From contig USNP01000035.1 in the NCBI GenBank assembly GCA_900556165.1, positions 1-6,042 on the forward strand: a stretch of 6,042 nucleotides of DNA. Reading direction: 5' to 3'. Each line of letters begins with the position of its first letter. The first letter of the stretch is position 1. This document shows, piece after piece, positions 4,430 to 6,042 of the stretch. The translations under genes were made by a program, and so were the position numbers. The stretch comes from an uncultured bacterium (GTDB lineage Bacteria > Patescibacteriota > Saccharimonadia > Saccharimonadales > Saccharimonadaceae). Below the pieces are notes generated by a model. It ran no database searches, was not told the DNA's origin, and was given only the letters and a program-made list of their open reading frames with translations.

Positions 4430-6001
4430 ATGATAAAAAAACATTTTGAAAATTTTAGTTTGCTGGTGATTGTAGCGGGGTTTTTGACGCTTTCGCTGAG
4501 TACTTTGAGTAAGGCTTCTATCTGGTTTGATGAGGCATTTTCAGCATATATTATTCGCTTTAATTTTGGTGAGATTTGGCATTATACATCTGTTGACGTT
4601 CATCCGCCTATGTATTATTTTGTGCTGAAACTTTGGAGTGGGGTTTTTGGCACGAGCGATTTTGCGCTTCGAAGCCTTTCGGTATTTTTTGGTGTTATAA
4701 CTTTGCTCGTGGCGTATTTTTTTACTCGGCGAGTTTTTGGTAAGAAAATTGCACTGGCCGCAGCCGGATTTTTAGCAATTTCTCCGATGTTAATTCGATA
4801 TTCACAAGAGGCGCGAATGTATACGATGGTGGCATTTTTGGGTGTTATGGCGGTTTGGGCGTTTTATGAAACATGGATTGCTAAAAACTCGCTAAAATTG
4901 CAAAAGCGCTGGCGAATCATGTATATTTTGGCGGTTTTGTTTGGTATTTATACGCAATATCTTTCAGCGTTGATTCCGCTTTCGTTGTGGATTTTTCGCG
5001 CGATTGTCGTATGGAAAAGTCAGCAAAAAAAGTGTAGTTTTTTGAGTTTCTTGCGTTTTCGAAAACCAGTCGGTCTGAGGGAGAAAATCCGTGAATTTTT
5101 TGGTGAAAACTGGCTGATCTCGCACATTGTGATTGGGCTGGCATATTTGCCGTGGATTCCAATTTTCTTTGCACAGGCTGCTTATGTTAAAGAGAAATTT
5201 TGGATTCCAGCGCTAGATTTTTCGACCATTCCGAATATGATTTCAAACTTTTTCTTGTTTTTGAATGCGAATGAAACGAATGGTTGGCTTTCGATTGCTC
5301 TGTTTTTTATTTTAGTGGTTTTGGCGATTTTTGTTTTCGAAAAGTTCAAAAAAGCTGATTTTGAAAAGAGTTTTTGGCTAGTTTTTGCAGTTTCGATTAT
5401 GCCAATCACGATTTTATATCTTGCGAGTCTGCCGCCGCTTAGCTCAATTTTTGTTGACCGTTATTTGTTGATGGCTGAGGTTTTTATTTCGATTTTCTTG
5501 GCGTTGGCGTTTTTTGAAATCCTTAAGAAGAAAAAAATAGTTGCAATTTTGCTTGTTATGATGATAGTTTTCTCTCATATTTTTGGGGTTTTTCAGGTAA
5601 ATTTGAAGCACGGTGTTTCGAAAAATGACGGAAAAATAACCGAAATTCGTCAAGCTGTCGAAATGATTCGAAGAGAGGATAAAAATGCGCAAATTGCGGT
5701 GATTGGGTTTTTGTATTATTCAGCCGCACAGTATTCAAACAATGAAAGTAAGATTTGGTTTTATGGCGAGCCACCAATTTATCATTCAGGTGATATGATT
5801 CGAGCGGATTATACACCAAAAATTGAGAAAGGTTTTACAGGTGAGGAATTGTTTGTGGTTGAAGAATTGGTCAAAAATGACGAAAATGTGAAAACTAAAA
5901 AAGTTGAAATCGAAGGTTATGAATTGGTAAAAGAAGAAGTTTATCAAGATTCGATAAACCACAAGCCGCTGTATGGAATTTTTAAATTTATTAAAAAATA
6001 G
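4430..6001 (+). CDS. GT-C fold membrane glycosyltransferase (PMT_2/GT39-like), 523 aa
   Basis: This is a polytopic membrane enzyme that likely moves a sugar from a lipid-phosphate donor onto an acceptor on the outer face of the membrane. The exact substrate cannot be read from sequence. After the first membrane segment (about 8-27) comes the acidic motif IWFDEAFS (31-38, D34-E35), the usual catalytic/metal site of the first outer loop. HPPMYYF (58-64), an FGTSDFALRSLS segment (73-84) and YSQEARMY (124-131) follow, all typical of PMT_2 proteins. Further membrane segments are visible at about 83-98, 107-121, 132-147, 163-194, 228-249, 287-304, 315-333, 349-364 and 369-387, about 10-11 in total. 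The YLPWIP (239-244) and FVDRYLL (341-347) motifs also fit. Residues about 390-523 form a hydrophilic C-terminal domain. The ATG at 4430 is preferred to the TTG at 4418, which lies upstream of the predicted transcript start. No Shine-Dalgarno site and no terminator are seen. It may be co-transcribed with glyA. Confidence 0.88.
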   Translation: MIKKHFENFSLLVIVAGFLTLSLSTLSKASIWFDEAFSAYIIRFNFGEIWHYTSVDVHPPMYYFVLKLWSGVFGTSDFALRSLSVFFGVITLLVAYFFTRRVFGKKIALAAAGFLAISPMLIRYSQEARMYTMVAFLGVMAVWAFYETWIAKNSLKLQKRWRIMYILAVLFGIYTQYLSALIPLSLWIFRAIVVWKSQQKKCSFLSFLRFRKPVGLREKIREFFGENWLISHIVIGLAYLPWIPIFFAQAAYVKEKFWIPALDFSTIPNMISNFFLFLNANETNGWLSIALFFILVVLAIFVFEKFKKADFEKSFWLVFAVSIMPITILYLASLPPLSSIFVDRYLLMAEVFISIFLALAFFEILKKKKIVAILLVMMIVFSHIFGVFQVNLKHGVSKNDGKITEIRQAVEMIRREDKNAQIAVIGFLYYSAAQYSNNESKIWFYGEPPIYHSGDMIRADYTPKIEKGFTGEELFVVEELVKNDENVKTKKVEIEGYELVKEEVYQDSINHKPLYGIFKFIKK

Positions 6002-6003
6002 TA

Positions 6004-6032
6004 TTCACAAAATCAAAAAAGTGTGGTATAAT
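6004..6032 (+). promoter_or_regulatory. promoter of a gene beyond the right edge
   Basis: -35 TTCACA (6004-6009), a 17-nt spacer ending in TGG (6024-6026), and a perfect TATAAT (6027-6032). It begins 3 bases after the glycosyltransferase stop. The start is predicted near 6039. The gene it serves is not in the window. Confidence 0.75.
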
Positions 6033-6042
6033 TTATTTATAT

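Noticed and set aside
350..6001. UGA recoded to glycine, as in some CPR lineages
   Set aside because: No gene ends in TGA, which first looked suggestive, but MurA, GlyA and the glycosyltransferase are full length without in-frame UGA, and the tRNA-Gly here reads GGA/GGG.
1..6042. A novel defence, mobile or CRISPR-like system
   Set aside because: I see no direct repeats with spacers, transposase, integrase, nuclease, toxin-antitoxin pair or attachment-site duplication next to the tRNAs. The gene content is mainly housekeeping plus two unknown genes.

Overview
This is an AT-rich bacterial window with short intergenic gaps, three tRNA genes, and five protein genes that read through intact in the standard code. 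An Xre-type helix-turn-helix fused to the front of MurA, an extended -10 promoter style and some apparently leaderless mRNAs suggest a small-genome lineage of the Candidate Phyla Radiation. Saccharibacteria (TM7) is my best guess, but it rests on memory of the family rather than on a search. UGA recoding to glycine (Absconditabacteria/Gracilibacteria) is not supported: the glycine-rich GlyA is full length with no in-frame UGA, and the only tRNA-Gly seen has anticodon UCC. The five stop codons are TAA (3) and TAG (2).

Layout. Positions 1-307 hold tRNA-Arg(UCU) and tRNA-Gly(UCC), both on the minus strand. Each has its own promoter, and a hairpin terminator lies between them. Back-to-back with the tRNA-Gly promoter is the promoter of a 153-residue, very basic Ser/Gln/Arg-rich protein of unknown function (350-811). 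tRNA-His(GUG) follows (856-933), with its own promoter and a probable terminator. A solitary 137-residue unknown gene with a strong Shine-Dalgarno site comes next (1025-1438). It converges on the HTH-MurA gene (minus, 3000-1471) across a shared bidirectional terminator. Diverging from murA are glyA (3134-4405) and then a multi-pass GT-C/PMT-like glycosyltransferase (4430-6001). The window closes on a good promoter (6004-6032) that drives something beyond the right edge.

The genes are mostly housekeeping: translation (tRNAs), peptidoglycan precursor synthesis (MurA), one-carbon/serine-glycine metabolism (GlyA), and surface glycan or lipid-linked sugar transfer (GT-C). I see no mobile element, CRISPR array, toxin-antitoxin pair or defence system.

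The most interesting signals are these. (1) MurA carries a DNA-binding domain and lacks some residues expected at its active site. (2) A perfect 8-bp inverted repeat lies over its divergent promoter. (3) A uniform promoter pattern (-35 TTGnnn, 17-18 nt spacer, TGN, TATAAT-like -10) recurs at nearly every gene. (4) For two genes that promoter places the transcription start on the A of ATG, predicting leaderless mRNAs, while two others carry strong Shine-Dalgarno sites.
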